A DNA stretch of 64,000 nucleotides from Frankiaceae bacterium (GTDB lineage: Bacteria > Actinomycetota > Actinomycetes > BP-191). This document shows positions 26,762-34,713 of the stretch, piece by piece. A program made the translations under genes and the position numbers. A model generated the notes under the pieces. It had not been told where the DNA came from, did no database searches, and worked only from the letters and a program-made list of their open reading frames with translations. The DNA lies in contig DATMES010000002.1 of NCBI GenBank assembly GCA_035556555.1, forward strand, positions 1 through 64,000, in the 5' to 3' direction. Numbering within the stretch: the stretch's first letter is position 1; each line of letters begins with the position of its first letter.

Positions 26762-27168
26762 GCCACCTCCTGGATGCGGACGAGGTTGCCGGCGGGGTCG
26801 CGGACGGCGCAGTCGCGGACGCCGTACGGCTGCTCCGCCGGCTCCTGCACGACGTCGGCGTCGCCGGCCTGGATGCGTTCGAACGCCGCGTCGAGGTCCT
26901 TGGTGGCGAGCAGCAGCATGGCGTACGTCCCCTTCGCCATCATCTCGGTGATCACGCGGCGCTCGTCGTCGGTGAGGCCGGGCGCGGCGGACGCCGGCGT
27001 GAGGACGATCGACGTGCCCGGCTGGCCGGGCGGGCCGACGGTGACCCAGCGCATGGTGCCGTGGCCGACGTCGTTGCGGACCTCGAAGCCGAGGACGTCG
27101 CGGTAGAACGCCAGGGAGGCGTCCGGGTCGTCGTGCGGCAGGAAGCTGGCGGAGATGGTGATGTCCAT
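26758..27168 (-). CDS. VOC (glyoxalase/bleomycin-resistance) family protein
   Basis: The 136-residue protein has the two-module VOC pattern: SFLPHDDPDASLAFYRDVLG at the N-terminus, then a middle part with VTVGPPGQPGTSIVL, and AVRDPAGNLVRIQEV at the C-terminus. Such proteins bind metals or drugs, or catalyse dioxygenase or isomerase reactions. ATG 27168 is the start. It is first of a coupled VOC, split-barrel, UvrA-like set and lies 14 nt downstream of the AraC-type gene, probably in the same operon. Confidence 0.9.
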   Translation of the reverse strand: MDITISASFLPHDDPDASLAFYRDVLGFEVRNDVGHGTMRWVTVGPPGQPGTSIVLTPASAAPGLTDDERRVITEMMAKGTYAMLLLATKDLDAAFERIQAGDADVVQEPAEQPYGVRDCAVRDPAGNLVRIQEVA

Positions 27169-27182
27169 GGCGTAGAGGCTAG

Positions 27183-27623
27183 TTACGGCGCGGAGACCCG
27201 TGCTTCTCGATTCCTGACCGGTCGAGTCACCTGCTTGGCGACGCAGGGCGGCATCCCCTCGGTCGCGCCCGCGGCCTCGCGCCGGTACACGCTCGGCGGC
27301 ATCCCCACGAGCTCGGTGAAGCGGCTGCTGAACGTCCCCAGCGACGAGCAGCCGACGGCGAAGCAGACCTCGGTGACGCTGAGGTCGCCGCGCCGCAGCA
27401 GCGCCATCGCGCGCTCGATGCGCCGGGTCATGAGGTAGGAGTACGGCGACTCGCCGTACGCGCGCCGGAACTCGCGGCTGAGGTGCCCTGCGGACATGTG
27501 CGCGCCGCGGGCGAGCGCCTCGACGTCGAGCGGCTGCGCGTACTCGCGGTCGATCCGGTCACGGACGCGGCGCAGCCGGGCGAGGTCGTCCAGGTGCTGC
27601 GCCTCGGCGGTCCTGCGCGTCAC
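27183..27623 (-). CDS. AraC-family transcriptional regulator (DNA-binding domain only)
   Basis: This short (146-residue) protein consists almost entirely of the AraC double helix-turn-helix: first HTH LDVEALARGAHMSAGHLSRE, second HTH LSVTEVCFAVGCSSLGTFSS followed by FTELVGMPPSVYRR. There is no N-terminal sensing domain, as in SoxS/MarA-type members. The GTG start is at 27623. It leads the VOC/split-barrel/UvrA-like genes and probably regulates them. Confidence 0.92.
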   Translation of the reverse strand: MTRRTAEAQHLDDLARLRRVRDRIDREYAQPLDVEALARGAHMSAGHLSREFRRAYGESPYSYLMTRRIERAMALLRRGDLSVTEVCFAVGCSSLGTFSSRFTELVGMPPSVYRREAAGATEGMPPCVAKQVTRPVRNREARVSAP

Positions 27624-27754
27624 CTGCCGATCGTGTCATGTCCCTGGTCGTTCGCCGGATACGACCGCGCAGGGTGGGGCACCCTTGAGCAGGGCGCCGT
27701 CCGGGGCCCGCCGACCGCCGCCCTGCCTGTGCGGCTCGTACGGGGGAGCAAGGC

Positions 27755-29992
27755 ATGGCACGACCGATGCCCGCCGCGGCATGGCGCCGTCCTGACGAGG
27801 TGCTCGTCGTCAGCGGCCCGCCGTCGCGCGCATGGGGTGGGCCGTACGCCTTGCGAACGGTGCCCGCGGTGCCGTGGCGGGTCGCGTTCGTCGTCGCGCC
27901 GTGGGGCTGGGGGACGCGCACGCTGGTCGCGCGGCTGACCGAGGCGGCGCCCGGTCTGGTCGCCGTGGACGCGACGCAGGTGCCGGACGAGGACGCGCTC
28001 GCGGCCGCGGTACGCGACCTCCCCGACGGGGCGCGGATGGTGGTCCGCGCGCGGCGCGAGCCCCAGGCAGCGGTGCGTGCGGCGCGGGCAGGCGGTGGCC
28101 TCGTGACGATCGGTCCCGAACGGCTCGCGCTACGACCGTGGGAGGCGGCACGCGCGTTCGACCCGCCGCTCGGTGCGCTGCTCGCGGGCGCCGAGGTGAC
28201 GCGGCTGGTCGAGCTCGCCGACGGGTGGCCCGCCGTGCTGCGGCTGGCGCACGAGTCGATCGCCGCCGAGCCGGCCGCCGTACGGCGCCGTGTCGCGGAG
28301 GCGTTGCCGGACGAGATCGCCGACGTGCTGCGCTCCGAGGTGCTGACGACGCTGCCGGCCGGCCTCCGCGAGTTCCTCGCCGCGACCGCGCCGCTGCCGG
28401 TGCTGTCCGCGCCGGGCTGCGACGCGTCCCTCGGCACGACCGACTCGGCGGAACGGCTCCGCGACGCGGCGGCGTACGGCCTCCTGCTCCGCGCCGGTGA
28501 CGACGGCGCGGTGCGGCTGCCGAGGCCGCTGCGCGCGTGCCTCACCGGCCGCGCGTGCCCGCCAGGACGACCGGCCCCGACAGCCCGCTGGGCCGAACGC
28601 GAGGAGGCGGCCGCGCCCGCGTGGCTGCGCCGGATCGCGCGGGCGGTACGCGAGACGCCGGCGTACGCCGTCCCGCCCGCCTCGCCGGACCCGGCCGACG
28701 AGTTCGCGGCGGGCATCGAGGCATTGCTCGCGGGCCGGGTCACCGAGGCGCTGGACCTGCTGCGCCGCAACGCCTCCGTGGGAGGCGCGGGGCCGCGCCC
28801 GCTCGCCGCGGAGCTCGCCGCCGGGGTCGCCGCGCACCTCGCGGGCGTGACGCTGCCGGTGCCGTACGACGACCTCGCGCTGGCCGCCCTCCGCCGCGAC
28901 CTGCCCTGGCTCGCGGATCTCGCCGACGCCGCCGCGGCACTGGCGGGGGCACCGGCCCGCGCCGCGTACGTGGCCGACCATGCGTGGCACTCGGGTGAGG
29001 GCTGGGTGGGCGCGGTGGCGGGCCTGCTCGGCGGCCTCGCGGCGCGGGGCGAGGACGGCGTGGCGGCGCTGGACAGGAGCGCGGCGTTCTTCGCCGCGTA
29101 CGGCGCCGAGGTGCCGCAGGCCTGGTGCGCCGCGCTCGCGGCGGTGGCGTCGGGCGACGCCGGCCGCGCGCGCGCCGCGGCCGCGCTGGCGCGCAGGACC
29201 GGCTGCCGCGGCGCGCTGGCGTCGGCGCTGCTCGTGGTCGACGCCGGCGACGCGCGGCGGGTCGCGGGAGAGACCGGCATCGACCTCGGGTTCGCGACGG
29301 CCGCGCCGGACGAGGCGCCGCACGTCGTCGTCTCCTGCTTCGGCGGGCTGGCCGCGTCGGTCGACGGCGTACCGGTGGACCTCTCGGTGCTGCGCCCGCG
29401 TGCCCGCGCGCTGCTCGGCCTGCTCGCGGTCCACGCCGGCCGGCCGGTGCACCGCGAGGTCGTCGGGGCGGCGCTGTGGCCCGACGTGCCGGGTGCCGAC
29501 GTGGCCCGGCGCATCCACGTCGCGGTGTCGTCGGTGCGCCGCGCGTTCGGCACGGGTGGGTGCGCGGTCGTACGCCGCGGCGACGGGTACGCGCTGGACG
29601 CCGACGTGGACGTGGCGAGGTTCGACGCGCTCTGCGCCGAGGCGCTGCGCGTACGCGGCCGCCCGGGCGAACGCCGCGTGCTCGCCGAGCTCACCGGGTG
29701 CCACGCCGGCGACCTGCTCGCCGAGGCCGGGCCGGCGGAGTGGGTCGTCCGCGAACGGGCCCTGCGGCGCTCGCTGGCGGCGGACGCGGCGGAACGGCTC
29801 GCGCGGGTCGCGCTGGGCGACGGGGACGCCGAGGCCGCCGCCGAGGCGGCGCGTCAGGGGCTGCGCATCGACCCGTACCGCGACGGGCTGTGGCAGGCGC
29901 TGTTCGCGGCGCTCGGCGCGTGCGGCCACCCCGTCGCGCTGGCGAAGGCGCGCGCCGACCACGCGGCACTGCTCGCCGAAGCGGAGGACTGA
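27755..29992 (+). CDS. BTAD/SARP-type transcriptional regulator with degenerate P-loop, likely CIS regulator
   Basis: The 745-residue protein has three parts. An N-terminal NTPase-like region carries APWGWGTRTLVARL (about 48-61) where a Walker A Lys-Ser/Thr should be, so ATP binding is doubtful. A helical-repeat middle part follows. The C-terminus (about 522-745) has an OmpR-type winged helix (LRPRARALLGLLAVHAGRPV, then ALWPD) and a BTAD tetratricopeptide-like domain (GDAEAAAEAARQGLRIDPYR). SARP regulators of this layout activate clustered genes in actinobacteria. ATG 27755 follows GGGGGAGCAAGGC. It converges on the CIS operon, ending 4 nt from it, and such regulators are commonly part of actinobacterial CIS loci. 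Confidence 0.85.
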   Translation: MARPMPAAAWRRPDEVLVVSGPPSRAWGGPYALRTVPAVPWRVAFVVAPWGWGTRTLVARLTEAAPGLVAVDATQVPDEDALAAAVRDLPDGARMVVRARREPQAAVRAARAGGGLVTIGPERLALRPWEAARAFDPPLGALLAGAEVTRLVELADGWPAVLRLAHESIAAEPAAVRRRVAEALPDEIADVLRSEVLTTLPAGLREFLAATAPLPVLSAPGCDASLGTTDSAERLRDAAAYGLLLRAGDDGAVRLPRPLRACLTGRACPPGRPAPTARWAEREEAAAPAWLRRIARAVRETPAYAVPPASPDPADEFAAGIEALLAGRVTEALDLLRRNASVGGAGPRPLAAELAAGVAAHLAGVTLPVPYDDLALAALRRDLPWLADLADAAAALAGAPARAAYVADHAWHSGEGWVGAVAGLLGGLAARGEDGVAALDRSAAFFAAYGAEVPQAWCAALAAVASGDAGRARAAAALARRTGCRGALASALLVVDAGDARRVAGETGIDLGFATAAPDEAPHVVVSCFGGLAASVDGVPVDLSVLRPRARALLGLLAVHAGRPVHREVVGAALWPDVPGADVARRIHVAVSSVRRAFGTGGCAVVRRGDGYALDADVDVARFDALCAEALRVRGRPGERRVLAELTGCHAGDLLAEAGPAEWVVRERALRRSLAADAAERLARVALGDGDAEAAAEAARQGLRIDPYRDGLWQALFAALGACGHPVALAKARADHAALLAEAED

Positions 29993-29996
29993 CCGG

Positions 29997-30869
29997 TCAG
30001 CGGAGGCGGAAGAACTCGACCTCAGACAGCGCGACGCCGTGCCCGCGGACGGTGCCGGGGAACCTCGCGACGACCTTGATCCGCACCCACCGGACCGCCC
30101 GCGCGCGGACCGCCACCGACTGGAACCCGGGCGCGTCCCTGAGCGTCACGGTCGTGGTCGTCCCGTCGTCGAACGTCAGCGCCAGCCGGTGCGCGCGGGC
30201 GAACCTGGCGTACGCCTCCGGCTGCTCCCCGGCGCCCTGCGTGACGCCGAGCCGGTCGACGTCGACGGCCGTGGCGAAGCCGACGCGCAGGACGGGCGCG
30301 GCGACCCCTGGCGCGGCCCACGAGGTGTTGGTGATGCCGTCCACGACGCGCGCGGGGGAGTGCCCGGCCGCCGCGCGGCCGTTCGCGGTCAGCGGGCGCA
30401 CGGGCTCGTACCGGAGGGTCAGGGCCCGGTGGGCCGCGCGCGCAGCGCTCGCCAGCCCCCGCGCGGCCGGCGGTGCGGCCACGACGACGAGACCGAGCAC
30501 CGCCACGGCGAGCAGCACGGCGAGTGCCGGACGCCGCCACTCGCGGATGCGCCGTAGCAGCACCCGCCGGCGAGCCTCGCGGGGAGGCCGCGGCGGCGCG
30601 GGGACGCGGGCGAGCGGCAGTCCGCAGAACCGGCAGAACGTCCGCCCCGGCGGGCTGGTCGCGCCGCACGCGAGGCAGCGCACGTCGTCGGGGTGGCGTT
30701 CGACCTCGGCGGGCCGGCGGACCGGGGCGCGGTCCTCGGGCGGCCCGGGGAGGACGGGCGGGGGCGGCGGAGCGCCGGTCGCGGGCGCGGTGGGCGGGGC
30801 GACGTACTCGGTGCAGTCGTCGCAGAACTCACGCCCCGTCTCCAGCGCGCAGTTCTGGCACCGCGCCAC
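29997..30869 (-). CDS. Zinc-ribbon, membrane-helix, discoidin-like protein of the CIS operon
   Basis: The 290-residue protein has two zinc ribbons with CxxC pairs (Cys4/7/16/19 and Cys65/68/79/82), a Pro-rich linker, basic residues, one membrane helix (about 114-132) and a C-terminal galactose-binding-like (F5/8 type C, NedA-like) domain with DGITNTSWAAPG and a final RWVRIKVVARFPG strand. The positive-inside rule puts the ribbons in the cytoplasm and the sugar-binding-like domain outside. It is the last gene of the CIS structural operon, overlapping the tail-I gene by 41 nt. I infer a membrane tether or envelope sensor for the CIS. From memory, Streptomyces CIS need a membrane protein (CisA) for attachment; equivalence is unproven. 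Confidence 0.8.
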   Translation of the reverse strand: MARCQNCALETGREFCDDCTEYVAPPTAPATGAPPPPPVLPGPPEDRAPVRRPAEVERHPDDVRCLACGATSPPGRTFCRFCGLPLARVPAPPRPPREARRRVLLRRIREWRRPALAVLLAVAVLGLVVVAAPPAARGLASAARAAHRALTLRYEPVRPLTANGRAAAGHSPARVVDGITNTSWAAPGVAAPVLRVGFATAVDVDRLGVTQGAGEQPEAYARFARAHRLALTFDDGTTTTVTLRDAPGFQSVAVRARAVRWVRIKVVARFPGTVRGHGVALSEVEFFRLR

Positions 30870-31407
30870 GGGTCGTCACCTCCACCCGGAACGGCAGGTG
30901 CGCGGGGACGGCGGTCGCGACGAGGCGCTCGACGCGGGCGGCGTCGCACGGCTCGCCGCGGCGCGGGGTCACGCGGACGACGAGCGGCGCCACCTCCCGC
31001 GGCACGGACGCGCCCGCCACTGCCGACCACCACGTCCCGCCGCCGCCGGTCACCTCGACCTCACGCGCGCCGAGCGCGACGGTGAGCAGGGCGACGAGGC
31101 CGGCCTTGGTGCCGCGGGCGGCCTGCAGCGCGCCGTTCGCCGCGAGCAGCTGCCGCCGCCGCGCCGGCCGCATCCACTCCTCGAACGGCGCCGCGACCCA
31201 GCCGCCCAGCCAGTCCACGAAGTCGTCGGGCGCCTCGCCGGCGTCGAGGTACGCCGTCAGGCAGTCGAGCGTCGACTGCACGGGCGCGAGCATCTCGTCG
31301 ATCGCGCCGAGGAGGACCCGCGCGATCTCGTCGTCCTCGTACAGCGCGGGCAGCGCCGCGCCGACCGAGTGCCGCACCAGCAGACCGGGCAGCCCGAGGC
31401 GGCTCAC
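30829..31407 (-). CDS. CIS baseplate protein, phage tail-I family (Afp12-like)
   Basis: The 192-residue protein matches the tail protein I/TIGR02242 type: LPALYEDDEIARVLLGAIDE, then LAPVQSTLDCLTAYLD, then PDDFVDWLGGWVA and RRRQLLAANGALQAARGTKA. These proteins join the baseplate wedge to the outer ring. The start is GTG 31407, forming GTGA with the stop of the baseplate J-like gene, so the two are coupled. The C-terminus runs into the next gene (30869) by 41 nt, an unusually long overlap for this operon. Confidence 0.88.
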   Translation of the reverse strand: MSRLGLPGLLVRHSVGAALPALYEDDEIARVLLGAIDEMLAPVQSTLDCLTAYLDAGEAPDDFVDWLGGWVAAPFEEWMRPARRRQLLAANGALQAARGTKAGLVALLTVALGAREVEVTGGGGTWWSAVAGASVPREVAPLVVRVTPRRGEPCDAARVERLVATAVPAHLPFRVEVTTRGAVPELRAGDGA

Positions 31408-33347
31408 TGCACGGGCCCGACGTCGACGTGCGGGTCGACCGAGTACACGAGCGTGCCGTCGCCGACGGCGACGCGTTCGGCGGGGTCGCCGCGCGCCTTC
31501 GTCCGCGGGTCGCAGGGGTAGAGCCGCACGGCCTCGACGTACGCGACGCCGGGGACGTGCTGCAGCAGGGCGTACACGTCGCCGACGTGGAGGTCGCGGC
31601 CGAACGGCCAGCCGAGGCCGGAGGGCCCGCCGACGAGCGGGTTCACGTAGCGGTTGACCGCGGTCAGGGCCGCGCCGCGTACGCGGTCCGCGTCCGCGCC
31701 GGGGGCGGCCCGCAGCTCCGCGACGACGGTGACGCCCTGGTAGCGCGGCGGCTCGACGAGGAGCCGCGCGCTGAGGCACCGGTGCTCGTCGAGCATCGCG
31801 GCCACCTCCGAGATCGTGTCGGCGTCGAGCACGAGGTCCTCGAACGGCACGCCGCCGTCGTCCGCGACAGGGACGTCGGGGACGAGCAGCACGCGGATCG
31901 GGTCGCTCCACCCTGCGGGTCTGACGCAGTGCGCCCGCAGCACCTTCGGCGCGAACGTCCGCGCCAGCTCCTCGTAGTCCGACGCGGTGACCGCCCGGTG
32001 CCGCGCGCGGAGGATCGCGGGTCCGCGCCGCTTCGCGTCGTCGACGCTCTCGCGGTCGACACCGCCGAGCATCGGCGCGAGGTTCTCGACCGCGGTGACG
32101 AACGGCACCGTCGTCCGCAGCACCGTCACGCGGCCGCGCCTGGCGTTGCCCGCGCGCCCGCCGCCGACGTCGTACGACGCGCGGACCGGCGCGCCGCGCG
32201 GCGGGACGGCGCCGTAGTGCCGCACCCGCCCGTCGGGCTCGCGGACCGCGCTGCCGAATACGACCTCGCCGCACGCGCGGTCCACGACGACGTGCGGGTC
32301 GTCCGGCTCCGACCGGTCGAACTCGTCGACCTCGCACCACGGCTCCCACTCGGCGCCGCCGCGTACCTCGACGCGGATCGGGGCGTCACCCTGCACGACG
32401 GGCCCGCGGCGCAGCGCGAATCGCTGGCCGGGCACGCCCTCCGCCAGCCCGAGCAGCTCGTCCTCGACGGTCTCCGCGTTGACCGCGCGGACCGTGCCGC
32501 CGACGGTCTCCGCGGCGATGCCGGAGACGAGTGGCGACGCGTCGTACGGCGGCTCGCCCGGCCCGGGCGCGACGACGACGGCCCGCAGCCAGCCCGCCGT
32601 CCTGCCCGCGAGCGTGCTGCGTACGTGGCTGTCGGGCACGTGCACGACGACGCGGCCGGACTGGTTCAGCCCGCCGGTGTGGTCGGTCCACGTGCACGGC
32701 GCCCAGCCGCCCGTGGTCCACGCCTCCCACCGTAGCGGGGGGCGGCCGGGCAGCACGCCGAGACCGCGTACGCCGCCGCACTCGACCTGGAGGCGTACGG
32801 CACAGCAGGGGACCGCCGCGGACAGCCCGACGAGCAGCGCGTCACCGGGCTGCGGAGTGGACCGGAACACGCGGACGGCGGTCGCGACGCGCAGGTCCTG
32901 CGTCACGTCCTTCGCCGGGCCGCCGTCGCGCTGCACGGCCGCGGCGCGCCACGCGCAGCTCTTGACGACGAGCCTTCGGGTCGTGCGGTACAGGCTCGCC
33001 TCGTCGTGCTCGTCGCGCGCCGTCGCCACGACCGTTCCCTTCGGCACCTCGACCGGTACCGGGCGGGGCGCTGACAGCCAGAACGTCACGGGCCCCTCCG
33101 CCGGCGTCGGCGGCTGCAGCTCGACTCCCATCAGCTCGAGGAACTTGAGGTAGAGGCGGTCCGGCACCTGGTTGAGCCGGTAGACGAGCGCCTCGACCAT
33201 CTGCGCGACTGCCTCGACGAGCGTCACGCCCGGGTCGCTGACGTTGTGGTCGGTCCACTCGGGGCAGTGCACCTGGATGTAGCGCTTCGCGTCGTCCACC
33301 AGATCCTGGAATGTCCTGTCGTCCAGCTTCGGCGCGGGCAGGGTCAC
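31404..33347 (-). CDS. CIS baseplate assembly protein (gpJ/TIGR02243 type, Afp11-like)
   Basis: The 647-residue protein starts with the wedge signature: DDAKRYIQVHCPEWTDHNVS, then DPGVTLVEAVAQMVEALVYR and KFLELMGVELQPP. Its C-terminal half has ASDYEELARTFAPKVLRAHC and VNPLVGGPSGLGWPFGRDL, as in putative baseplate assembly proteins of actinobacterial and cyanobacterial CIS. In the assembled particle it would form the large wedge subunit that holds sheath and spike until firing. The ATG at 33347 overlaps the gp25 stop (ATGA) and the stop overlaps the tail-I start. Confidence 0.93.
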   Translation of the reverse strand: MTLPAPKLDDRTFQDLVDDAKRYIQVHCPEWTDHNVSDPGVTLVEAVAQMVEALVYRLNQVPDRLYLKFLELMGVELQPPTPAEGPVTFWLSAPRPVPVEVPKGTVVATARDEHDEASLYRTTRRLVVKSCAWRAAAVQRDGGPAKDVTQDLRVATAVRVFRSTPQPGDALLVGLSAAVPCCAVRLQVECGGVRGLGVLPGRPPLRWEAWTTGGWAPCTWTDHTGGLNQSGRVVVHVPDSHVRSTLAGRTAGWLRAVVVAPGPGEPPYDASPLVSGIAAETVGGTVRAVNAETVEDELLGLAEGVPGQRFALRRGPVVQGDAPIRVEVRGGAEWEPWCEVDEFDRSEPDDPHVVVDRACGEVVFGSAVREPDGRVRHYGAVPPRGAPVRASYDVGGGRAGNARRGRVTVLRTTVPFVTAVENLAPMLGGVDRESVDDAKRRGPAILRARHRAVTASDYEELARTFAPKVLRAHCVRPAGWSDPIRVLLVPDVPVADDGGVPFEDLVLDADTISEVAAMLDEHRCLSARLLVEPPRYQGVTVVAELRAAPGADADRVRGAALTAVNRYVNPLVGGPSGLGWPFGRDLHVGDVYALLQHVPGVAYVEAVRLYPCDPRTKARGDPAERVAVGDGTLVYSVDPHVDVGPVQ

Positions 33348-33748
33348 CGCTCGTCCCCCCGCGGCAGCGTGTAGAAGGGGTACACGAGGTTGCGGACGTC
33401 GTTGGTCGCGCGGACAGCGTAGCGGATCGAGACGAACAGCCGGTCCGCGCGCTCGGGGTCGAGCGAGACGAGGACGTCCTCGACGACGACCCGCGGCTCC
33501 CAGCGGTCGAGCGCGCGGCGTACGGCGTGCGCCAGCCGGCCTGCGGTCGTCGCGTCGGCACCGCCGAAGACGAGCTCGTGCGCGCCGCAGCCGAACTCCG
33601 GGCGCATCGGCCGTTCGCCGGGCGCCGTACCCAGGATGATCCGGATGGACTGCTCGATCTCGGTCGTGCCGGAGACGAGCGCGACGCCGCCACGTGCCGA
33701 GAGTCGCAGCGGGAAGGCGAACCCGTTCCCGACGAAGTCGTTGGGCAT
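33344..33748 (-). CDS. CIS baseplate wedge protein, GPW/gp25 family
   Basis: The 134-residue product has the gp25 pattern: GNGFAFPLRLSARGGVALV, EIEQSIRIILGTAPGERPMR and PEFGCGAHELVFG, ending with a beta strand region (DRLFVSIRYAVRATNDVRN). gp25 is the conserved wedge core that contacts the first sheath ring. I chose ATG 33748 (GGAGG at 7 nt) over an upstream in-frame ATG at 33778. It overlaps the following baseplate gene by 4 nt. Confidence 0.93.
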   Translation of the reverse strand: MPNDFVGNGFAFPLRLSARGGVALVSGTTEIEQSIRIILGTAPGERPMRPEFGCGAHELVFGGADATTAGRLAHAVRRALDRWEPRVVVEDVLVSLDPERADRLFVSIRYAVRATNDVRNLVYPFYTLPRGDER

Positions 33749-33839
33749 CGCCGGCCTCCGTCCCGTGTCCCGCCTCACGATCCGGTGCGGCGCCGCCGGC
33801 GACCAGCGCCGCGAGGGCAGACCTTCGGGCAGACCCGCG

Positions 33840-34703
33840 TCAGGACCGGCTGTACGGGTGGTAGCGGTTCGGCGCCTCCCGCGCCCGCGCCGACCGCCGC
33901 GGCGGTCTGCGCTCGATCACGATCGTCCTCGCGTTCGGGAAGGACCGACTCCACGCGCTGTGGAACGACTGGGCCGTGTTGACCGTGTAGATGCGCGTCC
34001 TGCCGGCCGTGCGGGGCGGCCTCTGGTTCTGAGGTACGACCCGCGTCTGCTCCAGCGTGATGCGGTCCGGCCCATCCGCCGCGACGACGGCGGCCGCGTG
34101 GTATGGATACGGCGGCGCCAGAGGGTTCATGTTGACGATGACGAACGCCTGCCCCACGCCGGGGTTGGCCGCGGCGTCCACGGCGGCACCGGCGGCCACC
34201 GCACCGAGGGCGGCGGCGACGTTCTCGTCGGCGCCCGCGCCGAACGCACTGCCGGTCGCCGCGACGATGCTGTAGTCGCCGGTCGCGGGCAGCCGGCCGA
34301 GACCGTTGATGATCTCCTCCGCCGCGTGCAGGCAGTCCTCCAGCAGCGCGTAGCGGGGACTGTGCGCGTGGTACACGTGCCCGCCGATGGTCACGTCCGG
34401 GGTCGCGGAGGGCTGGAGGAACGGCGGCGACGCGGTGCCGTCTCGTACCCAGACGGTCGCGAGGTCGTCGGCCGACCCTGCCTCGCGGATGGCGAAAAGC
34501 TCCCCGACTGTGACCGCGTACATGCGGTTGCCGGCGCGCCTCCGGGTGATGCGCTGGATTGTGACTGGCGGGGCCAGCAGGTGGGCCACCGCCGCGTTGC
34601 CTGCCTGCGCCTGGAGGGTGAGGAGCGAGTCCGTCGCGCGCGGCTGGGACGAGGGCGTACGCCGCTCGCTCGCCTGCTCGTCCCGATGGCCCTGGGTGTG
34701 CAC
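33840..34703 (-). CDS. Candidate CIS cargo with N-terminal AGNAAV motif and possible Cys/His active site
   Basis: This 287-residue protein is inserted between the spike and gp25 genes on the same strand, a common place for CIS cargo. Residues 27-43 (LLTLQAQAGNAAVAHLLA) followed by TIQR at 48-51 match the starts of two other proteins of this locus. The C-terminal ~220 residues match no family I know, but Cys124 (LLEDCLHAAEE), His202 (YPYHAAAVV) and Asp213 or Glu218 (DRITLEQT) are ordered as in papain-fold hydrolases, transglutaminases or deamidases. There is no signal peptide. A toxin-like or enzymatic cargo is my inference. ATG 34703; spacing to the spike stop is 10 nt. Confidence 0.7.
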   Translation of the reverse strand: MHTQGHRDEQASERRTPSSQPRATDSLLTLQAQAGNAAVAHLLAPPVTIQRITRRRAGNRMYAVTVGELFAIREAGSADDLATVWVRDGTASPPFLQPSATPDVTIGGHVYHAHSPRYALLEDCLHAAEEIINGLGRLPATGDYSIVAATGSAFGAGADENVAAALGAVAAGAAVDAAANPGVGQAFVIVNMNPLAPPYPYHAAAVVAADGPDRITLEQTRVVPQNQRPPRTAGRTRIYTVNTAQSFHSAWSRSFPNARTIVIERRPPRRSARAREAPNRYHPYSRS

Positions 34704-34713
34704 GCGGAGCCTC

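Noticed and set aside
33749-33839. Terminator before the gp25 gene
   Set aside because: GC-rich complementary words exist, but no clear stem-loop with a defined loop was found, and operon reading through this gap is plausible.
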